This document shows positions 35,010-44,147 of a stretch of DNA of 64,000 nt, one piece after another. The position numbers were made by a program, and so were the translations under genes. Under the pieces are notes generated by a model. It made no database searches. It was not told the origin of the DNA and worked only from the letters and a program-made list of their open reading frames with translations. The stretch is from NCBI RefSeq assembly GCF_039652615.1, contig NZ_JBDJAC010000001.1:124001-188000 (forward strand). Direction: 5' to 3'. Source of the stretch: Fulvimarina sp039652615. GTDB taxonomy: Bacteria > Pseudomonadota > Alphaproteobacteria > Rhizobiales > Rhizobiaceae. The first letter of the stretch is position 1. Each line of letters begins with the position of its first letter.

Positions 35010-36149
35010 ATGGAAAACGGGATTGGTCTGGGTGCGCTCTGGAGCGGCGGACTCATTTACATTGTTCCGTTTCTTTTCGTCCTGACGACAATCGTCTTCT
35101 TTCATGAACTCGGCCATTATCTCGTCGGACGCTGGTGCGGAATCAGGTCGCTTGCCTTTTCCGTCGGCTTCGGCCCGGAAATCGTCGGTGTGACCGACAG
35201 GCGCGGCACGCGCTGGAAGCTCTCGGCCATTCCCCTCGGCGGATACGTAAAGTTCTTCGGAGACGAGAGTGCGGCGTCCACACCCGACCGTGAAGCCGTT
35301 CAGACGATGACGGAAGAAGAGCGCCGCGAAGCGTTTCCGACCGCTTCCGTGGGGCGCCGCGCCGCAACCGTCGCAGCTGGGCCGATCGCGAACTTCATCC
35401 TCGCCATCGTGATCTTTGCGGGTGTCGCTTTCGTCAACGGCCGCACCGTCGCCGATCCGATCGTCGCCGATGTCGTCGAGGGCTCGCCAGCGGCGGCCGC
35501 GGGGTTCGAGCCGGGCGACCGGATCGAGGCGGTCGACGGAGAGGCGGTGACGTATTTTTCCGATCTGCAGAACTATGTGAGCGGGCATGGCGAAACTCCG
35601 CTCATTGTTACGGTCGATCGTGGCGGTCGCACGCTGCAGCTCGACGTGACTCCCAAGATCGAGGCGCGCGACGACGGATTCGGCAAAACGTATAACGTGC
35701 CGGTCATCGGACTGATCGCGAGCGGCGAGAAGTCGGCCTTCCGAACCGAAGAGCTCGGACCGATCCAGTCGCTTGGATACGGCGTGGAGCAAACGTGGTT
35801 CGTCACCACCCGAACCGTCCATTTTATCGGTCAGGTGATCACGGGCCGCCAGAATGCCGATCAGATCGGTGGTCCCATCCGGATTGCGCAGGTCTCTGGC
35901 GAGGTTTCCAATTTCGGACTGGGCGCGCTGCTCAATCTCGCGGCCCTTCTGTCTGTTTCGATCGGACTTTTGAATCTACTCCCGATTCCCATGCTCGACG
36001 GTGGCCATCTCCTGTTCTACGCCTTCGAAGCGGTGCGCGGGCGGCCGCTGAGCGAGAATGTTCAGGAGGTGGGATTCAAGATTGGCCTGGCTCTTGTCAT
36101 GATGTTGATGGTGTTTGCATTCTGGAACGACCTGTCGGGGCTGACCTGA
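35010..36149 (+). CDS. rseP: RIP-type zinc metalloprotease RseP
   Basis: This 379-residue intramembrane site-2 protease has the zinc motif FFHELGHYLVGR in the first span, one PDZ domain in the middle (after GSPAAAAGFEPGDRIEAVDGE) and the second metal ligand in NLLPIPMLDGGHLLFYAFEA near the end. It cleaves anti-sigma factors and leftover signal peptides in the membrane. The length suits the single-PDZ alphaproteobacterial form rather than the two-PDZ enteric form. bamA follows after 192 bases. Confidence 0.96.
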   Translation: MENGIGLGALWSGGLIYIVPFLFVLTTIVFFHELGHYLVGRWCGIRSLAFSVGFGPEIVGVTDRRGTRWKLSAIPLGGYVKFFGDESAASTPDREAVQTMTEEERREAFPTASVGRRAATVAAGPIANFILAIVIFAGVAFVNGRTVADPIVADVVEGSPAAAAGFEPGDRIEAVDGEAVTYFSDLQNYVSGHGETPLIVTVDRGGRTLQLDVTPKIEARDDGFGKTYNVPVIGLIASGEKSAFRTEELGPIQSLGYGVEQTWFVTTRTVHFIGQVITGRQNADQIGGPIRIAQVSGEVSNFGLGALLNLAALLSVSIGLLNLLPIPMLDGGHLLFYAFEAVRGRPLSENVQEVGFKIGLALVMMLMVFAFWNDLSGLT

Positions 36150-36341
36150 GGGTAGCTCTGCGTGGGAGGATTAACCATTGGTTCACCATGATCGAGGCGC
36201 GCGTGTTGTGAGAGCAACGGCGTTTCCAAAACGTCAATGGAGTTGGGCGAGTTTGCTTGCGTGGCATCGCGAAGTGGATACAAAAGGCCCAACGTCCGCG
36301 AATGATGACCCATGGTCAATGACGGGAAGGTGTGTGAGTCG

Positions 36342-38822
36342 ATGAAGGCTGGACAAAACAAACTGCGAGCTTCGCTCTCGGCTGCATGTTCGACGGCAGC
36401 TCTGGCGTTCGCCGTTGTCGGCTTACAGGCGGCTTCGATCAGTCTCGCCGAAGCTGCCGTCGTGAACCGAATCGATGTGCGCGGCAATTCTCGGGTAGAA
36501 GACTCCACGATCCGGAGCTTCAGCCAGATCAGGACGGGCACGAACGTGACCGAGGCCGATCAGGATGCGATCGTCCAGCGGCTGTTCTCGACCGGAATGT
36601 TCTCCGATGTACGCGTCAGCCAGTCTGGCGGCACGCTGGTTATCGAAGTCTCCGAGAACGCCGTCGTCAATCAGGTACTCTTCCAGGGCAATTCCAAGCT
36701 CAAGGACGAGCAGCTGACGTCTCTGGTCAGGACGAGCCCGAGCGGCGCCTTCTCTCAGAGCCAGGTCGATGCCGACGTGGAGCGCATTCGCGAGGCCTAT
36801 GCCAATATCGGTCGCGGCGACGCTCTGGTGAACGCGCAGGTGCAGCGGCTCGGCCAGGGCCGCGTCAACGTCATCTATACGATGCAGGAAGGTGACCGCA
36901 CGACGGTCTCCCAGATCAACTTCGTCGGCAACAATTTCTACGGCGACTCGCGCCTGAAGCAGGTCATCGCCCTGCGCGAAAGCGGCATCCTGAGCTGGCT
37001 CCAGCGGAACGATGTCTATTCCGAGGATGGTTTGCGCTCCGACGAGGAGAAGCTTCGCCGCTTCTACTATAATCGTGGTTTCGCCGATTTCCGCATCATC
37101 TCTTCCAATGCCCAGCTCGATCAGGAGAGCAATTCCTATTTCATTACTTTCACGGTGGATGAGGGCGAGCGCTACACCTTCGGCAATGTCACGATTGATT
37201 CGACGATCCCCGAGGTCGATTCCGAGGCGCTCTATAGTGAACTCGAAACCTCTCCCGGCGATGTTTACAGCGCCGAGGATGTCGAGGAATCCATCGTCAA
37301 TCTGACCGATCGGCTCGCCGGTTCCGGCTTTGCCTTCGCTCAGGTAACCCCGCGCGGCGACCGTGATTTCGCCAGCCGCACGATCGGCGTCAATTACGTG
37401 ATCGACCAGGGCCCGCGCGCCTATGTCGAGCGTCTCGAAATTCGCGGCAACGAGAAAACGCGCGATTACGTTATCCGCCGCGAGTTCGATGTGTCGGAAG
37501 GTGACGCTTTCAATCAGGTCCTGATCCAGCGCGCCAAGCAGCGGCTGGAAGATCTCGGCTACTTCGAGTCGGTCAAGGTCTCGACCGCTCCCGGTGCCGA
37601 GCCGGACCGCGTGATCGTCATCATCGACGTCGTCGAGAAGCCCACGGGCGAGTTGTCGATCGGTGGTGGTTATACGACCGGCGGCGACAGCGAGGGCCCG
37701 GTGGCCGAGATTGGCGTGACCGAGCGCAACTTCCTCGGGCGTGGCCAGTTCATCAAGGTCTCGGCAGGCTTCGGCGCCGACTCCCGGAACTACAACCTGT
37801 CCTTCACCGAGCCCTATTTCCTCGGACAGCGGCTTGCGGTCGGCTTCGACATCTATCGCTCCGAATCGACGGCGGGCGATTACGACACAACCCGCACGGG
37901 TGGCGATATCCGCGTCGCGGCGCCAATCACCGAGAACCTCACGGCTCAGGTCGCTTACAATTACAAGCAGGAAGAATTCGGCGACGAGATCGGTCTCGAT
38001 CTCTTCCGTCCGGACAATGGCCAGCGCTTCGTGGACGCAAGCGGCAATCCAATCCGCAGCACCTGCGGCGATCCGAACCCGGCCGCTTACACGAACACAT
38101 TCAACGCAAATGTTCTCGACACGAACGCCGGCGTCGCACGGGCACCAAACTTCACGAATTCGCCGATCATCAATGAGGCGATCTGCGACAGCCCCTATTC
38201 GACGTCGTCGGTGTCCTACTCGCTCGTCTACAACACGCTCGACAATGCCCAGCAGCCACGCGAGGGCTTCTTCGTCCAGGCTGGCCAGGAATATGCGGGG
38301 CTTGGTGGCGATGCGGAATTCCTGAAGACGACCGCCAAGGCGAGCGCCTTTACGTTGATCAGCGAAGAATACGACCTGATCGGCTCGCTGTCGGCGACCG
38401 GTGGCCATGTCACCACGATCAACGGCGACGAGCTTCGCGTCTTCGACAACTTCTTCAAGGGCAAGGACCTTGTTCGCGGTTTCGAATCGAAGGGGCTTGG
38501 TCCGCGCCAGAACGGCGTCGCGATCGGTGGCACTCAGTATGCCGGTGCCCAGGCAGAGACGACGTTCCCGCTGCCGCTCGTGTCGCGCGATCTCGGTTTC
38601 CGCGGTGCGGTCTTCGCGGATGCCGGTACGCTCTGGGGCAGCCAGTTCGAAAACTACGCCGGTGTCGTCGGCACCGATGCGTCACTTCGCGCATCGGTCG
38701 GTGTTGGCCTGATCTGGGACTCCCCGTTCGGACCGCTGCGTGTGAACTATGCAGAACCGCTCGCCAAGGAAGATTTTGACGAGACCGAAGAATTCTCCTT
38801 CGGCTTCTCCTCGCGCTTCTAA
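36342..38822 (+). CDS. bamA: Outer membrane protein assembly factor BamA
   Basis: The 826-residue outer-membrane insertase has a signal peptide (cut near AEAAV), five POTRA domains (about residues 30-430, first one starting VNRIDVRGNSRVED) and a C-terminal 16-strand Omp85 barrel. The barrel has the conserved VRGFESKGLGPR loop, here seen as LVRGFESKGLGPR, and a terminal aromatic FGFSSRF. It folds and inserts beta-barrel proteins with lipoprotein partners not in this window. ATG 36342 has GGAAGGTG ahead; ATG 36312 is an upstream alternative. Confidence 0.98.
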   Translation: MKAGQNKLRASLSAACSTAALAFAVVGLQAASISLAEAAVVNRIDVRGNSRVEDSTIRSFSQIRTGTNVTEADQDAIVQRLFSTGMFSDVRVSQSGGTLVIEVSENAVVNQVLFQGNSKLKDEQLTSLVRTSPSGAFSQSQVDADVERIREAYANIGRGDALVNAQVQRLGQGRVNVIYTMQEGDRTTVSQINFVGNNFYGDSRLKQVIALRESGILSWLQRNDVYSEDGLRSDEEKLRRFYYNRGFADFRIISSNAQLDQESNSYFITFTVDEGERYTFGNVTIDSTIPEVDSEALYSELETSPGDVYSAEDVEESIVNLTDRLAGSGFAFAQVTPRGDRDFASRTIGVNYVIDQGPRAYVERLEIRGNEKTRDYVIRREFDVSEGDAFNQVLIQRAKQRLEDLGYFESVKVSTAPGAEPDRVIVIIDVVEKPTGELSIGGGYTTGGDSEGPVAEIGVTERNFLGRGQFIKVSAGFGADSRNYNLSFTEPYFLGQRLAVGFDIYRSESTAGDYDTTRTGGDIRVAAPITENLTAQVAYNYKQEEFGDEIGLDLFRPDNGQRFVDASGNPIRSTCGDPNPAAYTNTFNANVLDTNAGVARAPNFTNSPIINEAICDSPYSTSSVSYSLVYNTLDNAQQPREGFFVQAGQEYAGLGGDAEFLKTTAKASAFTLISEEYDLIGSLSATGGHVTTINGDELRVFDNFFKGKDLVRGFESKGLGPRQNGVAIGGTQYAGAQAETTFPLPLVSRDLGFRGAVFADAGTLWGSQFENYAGVVGTDASLRASVGVGLIWDSPFGPLRVNYAEPLAKEDFDETEEFSFGFSSRF

Positions 38823-38847
38823 AGCGTTAAGGACACATCATGCGGGC

Positions 38848-38882
38848 GCGGCCGTTTCGCTTTGCGAAGCGGTCGCTCTTGT
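38848..38882 (+). terminator. Terminator-like hairpin between bamA and lpxD
   Basis: GCGGCCGTTTCGC and GCGAAGCGGTCGC pair over 13 bp (two wobbles) with a TTT loop, 26 bases after bamA, followed by TCTTGTTTGG. It may reduce readthrough into the lipid A genes. Confidence 0.6.
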
Positions 38883-38918
38883 TTGGTGGAAACAGATGAT
38901 TGAGGTCGGGAAGGCATT

Positions 38919-39980
38919 ATGGCCCCAGCCGAGTTCTTCCCACGCGGCGACGGAAAGACGATCGCCGAAATCGCCGAGTCTCTCGGTGCCGAGATTCGCA
39001 ATGCGCCCGATTGGGATCGGCGCATAACTGGTATTGCCTCGCTGGACGAAGCCGGACCGGAAGACATCTCCTTCTTCGACAACGTGCGATATGCCGAGGA
39101 TCTGCAGCAGACGCGGGCCGGATGCGTCATCCTATCGGCGCGCTACGGGTCGAGAAGCGTTCCTGAGGGAACGGCCGCACTCGTCACGAAACGAGCCGAT
39201 CAGGCTTTCGCAAGTATCGGATGTATCCTGTTTCCGGCGGCCCTTTCTCCTCAGGCAGCTTCCGGCGAAACCGGTATCTCCGAGCGCGCCTCGATCCATG
39301 AAACCGCGCGGCTCGAGGCCGGCGTCATCGTCGAGCCCTTCGCGGTGATCGGTCCCCATGCCGAGATCGGGTCCGGGACCATTATCGGCGCGAATACGGT
39401 CGTGGCCGCCGGATGCCGGATCGGTCGCGACTGCCGCATCGGCTCGAACATAACCCTGTCTCACACCCTGATCGGAAATCGGGTCATCCTGCATCCGGGC
39501 GTTCAAACCGGGCAGGATGGCTTCGGCTATGTGGCTGGTGCGAGTGGGCTGAAAAAGACCGTTCAGATTGGTCGCGTCGTCATCCAGGACGATGTGGAGA
39601 TCGGGTCGAACACGACGATTGATCGCGGCGCCATCCGCGACACCGTCATCGGCGAAGGGACGAAGATCGATAATCAGGTTCAGGTCGCCCACAATGTCGT
39701 CATCGGGCGTCATTGCGTCATCGTCGGACAGGTTGGTCTTTCCGGCAGCTGCACGCTGGAAGACGGCGTGATGATCGGCGGCCAGTCCGGGGTCAACGGT
39801 CACGTGACGGTCGGGCGCGGTGCCCAGATCGCCGGAGTATCGACGGTGCAGGGCGACGTTCCGCCGAACGCGCGATGGGGCGGCGTTCCAGCGAAACCGG
39901 TCAAGGAATGGTTCCGTGAAATCATGACGGTCACGGAGTTGGCAAAGAAGAGACGATCCGCAGGAAACAAAGATGAGTGA
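38919..39980 (+). CDS. lpxD: UDP-3-O-acylglucosamine N-acyltransferase
   Basis: The 353-residue enzyme adds the second 3-hydroxyacyl chain in lipid A synthesis. It has an N-terminal uridine-binding domain, a long left-handed beta-helix of hexapeptide repeats (IIGANTVVAAGCRIGRDC and onward, about residues 110-310) and a C-terminal helix. The catalytic histidine region VQVAHNVVIGRHC is present. It has a good ribosome-binding site and its end overlaps fabZ by 8 bases. Confidence 0.97.
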   Translation: MAPAEFFPRGDGKTIAEIAESLGAEIRNAPDWDRRITGIASLDEAGPEDISFFDNVRYAEDLQQTRAGCVILSARYGSRSVPEGTAALVTKRADQAFASIGCILFPAALSPQAASGETGISERASIHETARLEAGVIVEPFAVIGPHAEIGSGTIIGANTVVAAGCRIGRDCRIGSNITLSHTLIGNRVILHPGVQTGQDGFGYVAGASGLKKTVQIGRVVIQDDVEIGSNTTIDRGAIRDTVIGEGTKIDNQVQVAHNVVIGRHCVIVGQVGLSGSCTLEDGVMIGGQSGVNGHVTVGRGAQIAGVSTVQGDVPPNARWGGVPAKPVKEWFREIMTVTELAKKRRSAGNKDE

Positions 39981-40443
39981 CGCGCCCAAGGTGCTCGAAA
40001 GCGCCGATATCCTGAAAATCATGGAGGTGCTGCCGCACCGCTACCCTTTCTTGATGGTCGACCGGATCATCGAAATCGACAGCGATCGCTCGGCGATCGG
40101 GGTCAAGAACGTGACGGCGAACGAGCCGCACTTCATGGGGCATTTTCCGGGCAATCCGGTGATGCCGGGCGTTCTGATCATCGAGGGTATGGCCCAGACG
40201 GCGGGCGCGATCTGCACCATGAGCAAGGGCGAGTCAAAGCCGGCGGTCGTCTATTTCATGACGATCGACAACGCAAAGTTCCGCAAGCCGGTGGTTCCCG
40301 GCGACCGGCTTGAATACCACGTCGTCCAGTCGAAGAAGCGCGGCAATATCTGGAAGTTCGATTGCATCGCAAAGGTCGACGACGCGAAGGTTGCCGAGGC
40401 GACCGTCAGCGCGATGCTCGTACCCCACGAAGAGGTCGCATGA
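39973..40443 (+). CDS. fabZ: 3-hydroxyacyl-ACP dehydratase FabZ
   Basis: The 156-residue hot-dog enzyme dehydrates 3-hydroxyacyl-ACP in fatty acid synthesis and so competes with lipid A enzymes for the same substrate. LPHRYPFLMVDRI and HFMGHFPGNPVMPGVLIIEGMAQ carry the catalytic His and Glu. It overlaps lpxD at the start and lpxA at the end (ATGA). Confidence 0.98.
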   Translation: MSDAPKVLESADILKIMEVLPHRYPFLMVDRIIEIDSDRSAIGVKNVTANEPHFMGHFPGNPVMPGVLIIEGMAQTAGAICTMSKGESKPAVVYFMTIDNAKFRKPVVPGDRLEYHVVQSKKRGNIWKFDCIAKVDDAKVAEATVSAMLVPHEEVA

Positions 40444-41264
40444 CCGAGCTCAGTCAGTTGTCCGAAACATCCATTCACCCAACCTCCGTCGTCGAGGACG
40501 GGGCCGAGATCGGACCGGGCTGCGAGATTGGTCCATTCTGCCACATCGGACCTCAGGTGAAGCTCGGCGCAGGCTCGCGCCTGCGATCCCATGTCATTCT
40601 CTGGGGCAATACGGACATCGGCGAAAACGCGCAGATCTGGCCCTTCGCTTCGATCGGACACGCGCCGCAGCATTTGAAATATCGCGGCGAGGACACGAGG
40701 CTGATCATCGGCAAGAATGCCCTGATCCGCGAACATGTGACCATGAATCCGGGCACGATCCAGGGCCATTCGGAAACCCGGATCGGCGACAACTGTTCGT
40801 TCTTCACCGGCTCGCATGTGGCGCATGACTGCGTCGTCGGGAACAACGTGACGCTGATCAACAATGTGATGCTGGCCGGCCATTGCACCGTGGGCGACTT
40901 CGCGACCGTTGCCGGCGGATCTGGCATCCATCAGTTCACGCGGGTCGGCCATCACGCCTATGTCGGCGGATTGGCCGCCGTAGAGGGCGACGTAATTCCG
41001 TTCGGCATGGTGCTTGGAAACCGGGCTTACCTCTCGGGGCTCAACGTCATCGGCATGAAGCGCGCAGGCTTCAACCGGGAGGCGGTCCGCAATGTCCGGC
41101 GCGCCTATCGAATGCTGTTCTCCTTCGATCAGACCTTCAAGGAGAATTTCGACGAAGTGACGATGGAATTCCCGGAAGACCCGCTGGTCAACGATCTCCT
41201 CGGCTTCATCCGTTCAGGCGGAGACCGCTCGCTTTGTACGCCACGCCACGCGCCTGGTGCCTGA
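40440..41264 (+). CDS. lpxA: Acyl-ACP--UDP-N-acetylglucosamine O-acyltransferase
   Basis: The 274-residue enzyme does the first step of lipid A synthesis. The beta-helix of hexapeptide repeats begins with IHPTSVVEDGAEIGPGC; the catalytic histidine is in GSHVAHDCVVGN; the C-terminal helical domain follows GMKRAGFNREAVRNVRRAY. ATG 40440 overlaps the fabZ stop; the frame is open further upstream as shadow. Confidence 0.98.
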   Translation: MTELSQLSETSIHPTSVVEDGAEIGPGCEIGPFCHIGPQVKLGAGSRLRSHVILWGNTDIGENAQIWPFASIGHAPQHLKYRGEDTRLIIGKNALIREHVTMNPGTIQGHSETRIGDNCSFFTGSHVAHDCVVGNNVTLINNVMLAGHCTVGDFATVAGGSGIHQFTRVGHHAYVGGLAAVEGDVIPFGMVLGNRAYLSGLNVIGMKRAGFNREAVRNVRRAYRMLFSFDQTFKENFDEVTMEFPEDPLVNDLLGFIRSGGDRSLCTPRHAPGA

Positions 41265-41271
41265 CGGGATC

Positions 41272-42129
41272 ATGGCAGAGGGCCGCGAGCGTCTTGGAAT
41301 TGTGGCGGGCGGCGGCGGTCTGCCCATGATCGTCGCCAATGCCGCGGCCGAGAAGGGGATGGAACCGGTCTTCGCACTGTTTTCCGATGGTTTGACGAAT
41401 GCGTCCATCAAGGGGCGGTCCCGCGCTTTTGCATGGGGGAGAACGGGCGATGCGATCGAATGGCTGAAGGCGGAAGGCGTGCGCAAGCTGGTCTTTTGCG
41501 GGACGATTTCGAGCCGGCCGGATTTCCGCTCCGTCATTCCGTCGCTCAAGACGCTGAAGCGCCTGCCGCGTGCCTTCCGGATCGTGAGGGGCGGAGACGA
41601 CCGGCTGCTCCGCAATCTCTCGCGTTATCTCGAAAGCGAAGGTTTCGATCTGTTGCCGGTTCAGGCGATCGCGCCCGAACTGCTCGCGCCGGAAGGCGTC
41701 GTGACGGCCCGGGCGCCGACGATGGCGGAGGAGGCGGCCCTGTCGCTGGCCCACCGCGCGGCGACGGCACTTGGGCTCCTCGATGCAGGGCAAGCGGTGA
41801 TCGCCTCCAATGAGCGGATCATCGCGATGGAGGGGATCGAGGGAACGCGTGCCATGATGCGTAGGGTCGCCGAGTATCGTGCCGCTCGAAAGATCGGGCG
41901 CGGCGAACGTCTCGCCCTCGTCAAAGCCGTGAAGCCGGGTCAGGATCGACGATTCGATTTGCCGAGCATCGGCGTCCAGACGATCGACGAAGCCGAGGCC
42001 TCCGGCATTACCGCGATCGGGGTGTCTGCCGGAGAAAGCCTCATCCTCGGTTTCGATGACGTCGTCGATCGGGCAAACGCGGCAGGACTTGCGATCAAGG
42101 GACTGACGAACGGGGCGGAGCCAGTATGA
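41272..42129 (+). CDS. lpxI: UDP-2,3-diacylglucosamine pyrophosphatase LpxI
   Basis: The 285-residue enzyme cleaves UDP-2,3-diacylglucosamine to lipid X; it is the alphaproteobacterial counterpart of LpxH. The DUF1009 features are present: RLGIVAGGGGLPMIVA at the start, FCGTISSRPDFRS, and near the end PGQDRRFDLPSIGVQT followed by the conserved Asp in GFDDVVDRAN. GTG 41257, which overlaps the lpxA stop, is an alternative start. lpxB begins inside its stop (ATGA). Confidence 0.95.
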   Translation: MAEGRERLGIVAGGGGLPMIVANAAAEKGMEPVFALFSDGLTNASIKGRSRAFAWGRTGDAIEWLKAEGVRKLVFCGTISSRPDFRSVIPSLKTLKRLPRAFRIVRGGDDRLLRNLSRYLESEGFDLLPVQAIAPELLAPEGVVTARAPTMAEEAALSLAHRAATALGLLDAGQAVIASNERIIAMEGIEGTRAMMRRVAEYRAARKIGRGERLALVKAVKPGQDRRFDLPSIGVQTIDEAEASGITAIGVSAGESLILGFDDVVDRANAAGLAIKGLTNGAEPV

Positions 42130-43283
42130 CGAAGATCGCTTTCATCGTTGGCGAGCCCTCGGGCGACCGGATCGGTGCCGATCTCATCACTCATCTCCGG
42201 GCCAAGCTTGACGATGAACTCGAGATCTTCGGGCTCGGCGGCGAGGCGATGGAGGCGGAGGGGCTGAAGAGCCTCTTCGATATAGACGAGCTTTCGATTA
42301 TCGGCGTCGGCGCCATCGTATCGAGGCTGCCGCAATTGATGCGCCGTGTCTCTCAAACCGCGAAGGCCGTCATCGAGTGGGAGCCGGACGCGCTCGTCGT
42401 CATCGACAGCCCGACCTTTTCCCACCGCATTGCCAAGCGGTTGCGCAAGGCAAAGCCGCATATCCCCATCATCAATTATATCCCGCCGACGGTCTGGGCA
42501 TGGCGCGAAGAGCGCGCGGAGAAGATGCGGGCCTATATCGACCACGCGATCTGCAGCTTTCCGTTCGAGCCTGATTTCTATTCGCGGCTGAACGGCCCGC
42601 CGGCGACCTATGTTGGCCATCCGTTTCTGAAGGAACCGCGCCTCGCGCCTCTCCTCGAAGCGCCGCTTGGGACGCGGCCAGTCAATGATCCGCCGCGCCT
42701 TGTGATTCTGCCGGGATCGCGCCGGGGGGAAATCGACCGCTTGCTCGATGATTTCGGCATGACATTCCAGCGGCTGAACGAGATGCTGCCCGGAATCGAA
42801 GCCGTGATCCCGACGCTGCCGCGCCACCGGGCGCGGATAGAGGCCGATGTCTCCATGTGGAAACACCAGCCGCGGATCGTGACGGGGCATGACGAGCGGT
42901 GGGCTGCCTTCGCCTCGGCAGATGCTGCGCTCGCGGCATCCGGTACGGTGTCACTTGAGCTGGCGCTTGCCGGTATCCCGATGGCGCTCGCCTATCGCCT
43001 CGATCCGATCGGCTACCGTTTTCGCCATCTGATCACGGCGTGGACGGCGGCCCTGCCGAACTTCATCGCCGGCCATCCGCTCGTTCCTGAGCATTTCCAT
43101 GAGATCGTCAGGCCCGAACATCTGGCGCGCCGGATGGAACGCCTTCTCACCGATACACCGGAGCGCCGGGCGCAGATCGAGGGCTTCAGGGACATCCGCG
43201 AGAAGATGACGATCGAGCGAGCGCCGGGCGAAGCGGCGGCTGAGATCGTTCTTGATGTGATGCAGAAGAGCGAAAGGCGATAA
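42126..43283 (+). CDS. lpxB: Lipid-A-disaccharide synthase
   Basis: The 385-residue GT19 glycosyltransferase joins lipid X to UDP-diacylglucosamine. Family features are FIVGEPSGDRIGADL, the YIPPTVWAWREERA segment, LPGSRRGEIDRLLD and the acceptor region ASADAALAASGTVSLELAL. It ends the lipid A block; a decayed transporter follows on the opposite strand. Confidence 0.97.
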   Translation: MTKIAFIVGEPSGDRIGADLITHLRAKLDDELEIFGLGGEAMEAEGLKSLFDIDELSIIGVGAIVSRLPQLMRRVSQTAKAVIEWEPDALVVIDSPTFSHRIAKRLRKAKPHIPIINYIPPTVWAWREERAEKMRAYIDHAICSFPFEPDFYSRLNGPPATYVGHPFLKEPRLAPLLEAPLGTRPVNDPPRLVILPGSRRGEIDRLLDDFGMTFQRLNEMLPGIEAVIPTLPRHRARIEADVSMWKHQPRIVTGHDERWAAFASADAALAASGTVSLELALAGIPMALAYRLDPIGYRFRHLITAWTAALPNFIAGHPLVPEHFHEIVRPEHLARRMERLLTDTPERRAQIEGFRDIREKMTIERAPGEAAAEIVLDVMQKSERR

Positions 43284-43362
43284 GATCGGCGGATGCCGTG
43301 TTACGCCCCTCGTCGCCTTCTGCCCGCGCTCGAAGCCGGGCGGGGGGTGGTCTTCGTACGAC

Positions 43363-43943
43363 CTATGCCGTGTCAGGGCGGTGAAAGATGAGTGTTACGA
43401 TCACGGAGGATGCCGCAAGGCCTGACATCAGCATGAACGCTTCGGCGAAACCGCCGGTTGTCCCACGATCCAGCCCGTGAGGGCAGGCGCCAGGAAGCCG
43501 GAGATGGCGAAGCCGAAGTCCATGATGCCGAGCGCGGTGGCGGATCGGTCGCGGGCGACATCGATATTGACGGCGTAGAATGCGGCGTTTGCGCCCATGG
43601 ACGAAGCCACGGCGATGGAGATCAGGATCAGCGCAAGCGTGAGATTGTCGGTGAAGGCGACGGGCAGGATCACGAGCGCAGCAAGAGCTTGCGTTGCCGC
43701 GATCAGATAGCTTCGTGCGATGCGGAGCTTGCCGGTGCGACGCAGCAGCCTGTCCGACAGATTGCTGAGAAACAGCAGAATAGTGGCAGCGGCAAGCCAA
43801 GGGGCGACGGAGAACCATCCGACGCTGGTGATCGAGAGTTTGAAAGTCTGTTCCAGATATCCTGGCAGCCAGGACATGAAGAAAAACAGAAAATAGCCGA
43901 AGACGAAGAACGCCCAGCGCGGCAGAGACGCATCTTTGAAATT
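43363..43943 (-). pseudogene. Decayed MFS transporter (C-terminal half, frameshifted)
   Basis: The minus strand encodes only membrane spans corresponding to about TM7-TM12 of a major facilitator: RWAFFVFGYFLFFFMSWLPG at the start, NLSDRLLRRTGKLRIARS, and DFGFAISGFLAPALTGWIV. The frame then shifts near 43465 and continues as TTGGFAEAFMLMSGLAASSV to the stop at 43363. An in-frame TAG directly precedes the fragment, and no N-terminal half is found upstream. It is therefore a degraded gene with a 5' deletion and a frameshift. It resembles ACS-type anion:cation symporters, but its substrate cannot be stated. Confidence 0.85.
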
Positions 43944-44094
43944 CTATGTTGTGATGGGATGAAACGGTGTCGGATGAGCCGCTTGTCGGACGGGACGTGA
44001 CTCCGAGAGCGACTCATCTGAGCGGCGGAACGTCAACGGACAACGGAAAGCGCGGGTTTGAAGATCCGCCGGTAGCACGCGCGGCCGGTAATAC

Positions 44095-44124
44095 GCCGCC
44101 CGGCTCAAGCAGCCGGGCGGCTTT
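44095..44124 (+). terminator. Plus-strand terminator without an obvious gene
   Basis: GCCGCCCGGCT pairs perfectly with AGCCGGGCGGC around CAAGC and is followed by TTT on the plus strand. The nearest plus-strand gene (lpxB) ends about 800 bases earlier. On the minus strand no T-run follows, but the hairpin also lies just after the GST stop and might serve it. Confidence 0.6.
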
Positions 44125-44147
44125 ATCATGTGATCAGAGGCGTCTGT

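Noticed and set aside
36423..38408. 661-residue minus-strand frame opposite bamA
   Set aside because: It is a shadow of BamA; no ribosome-binding site or family similarity.
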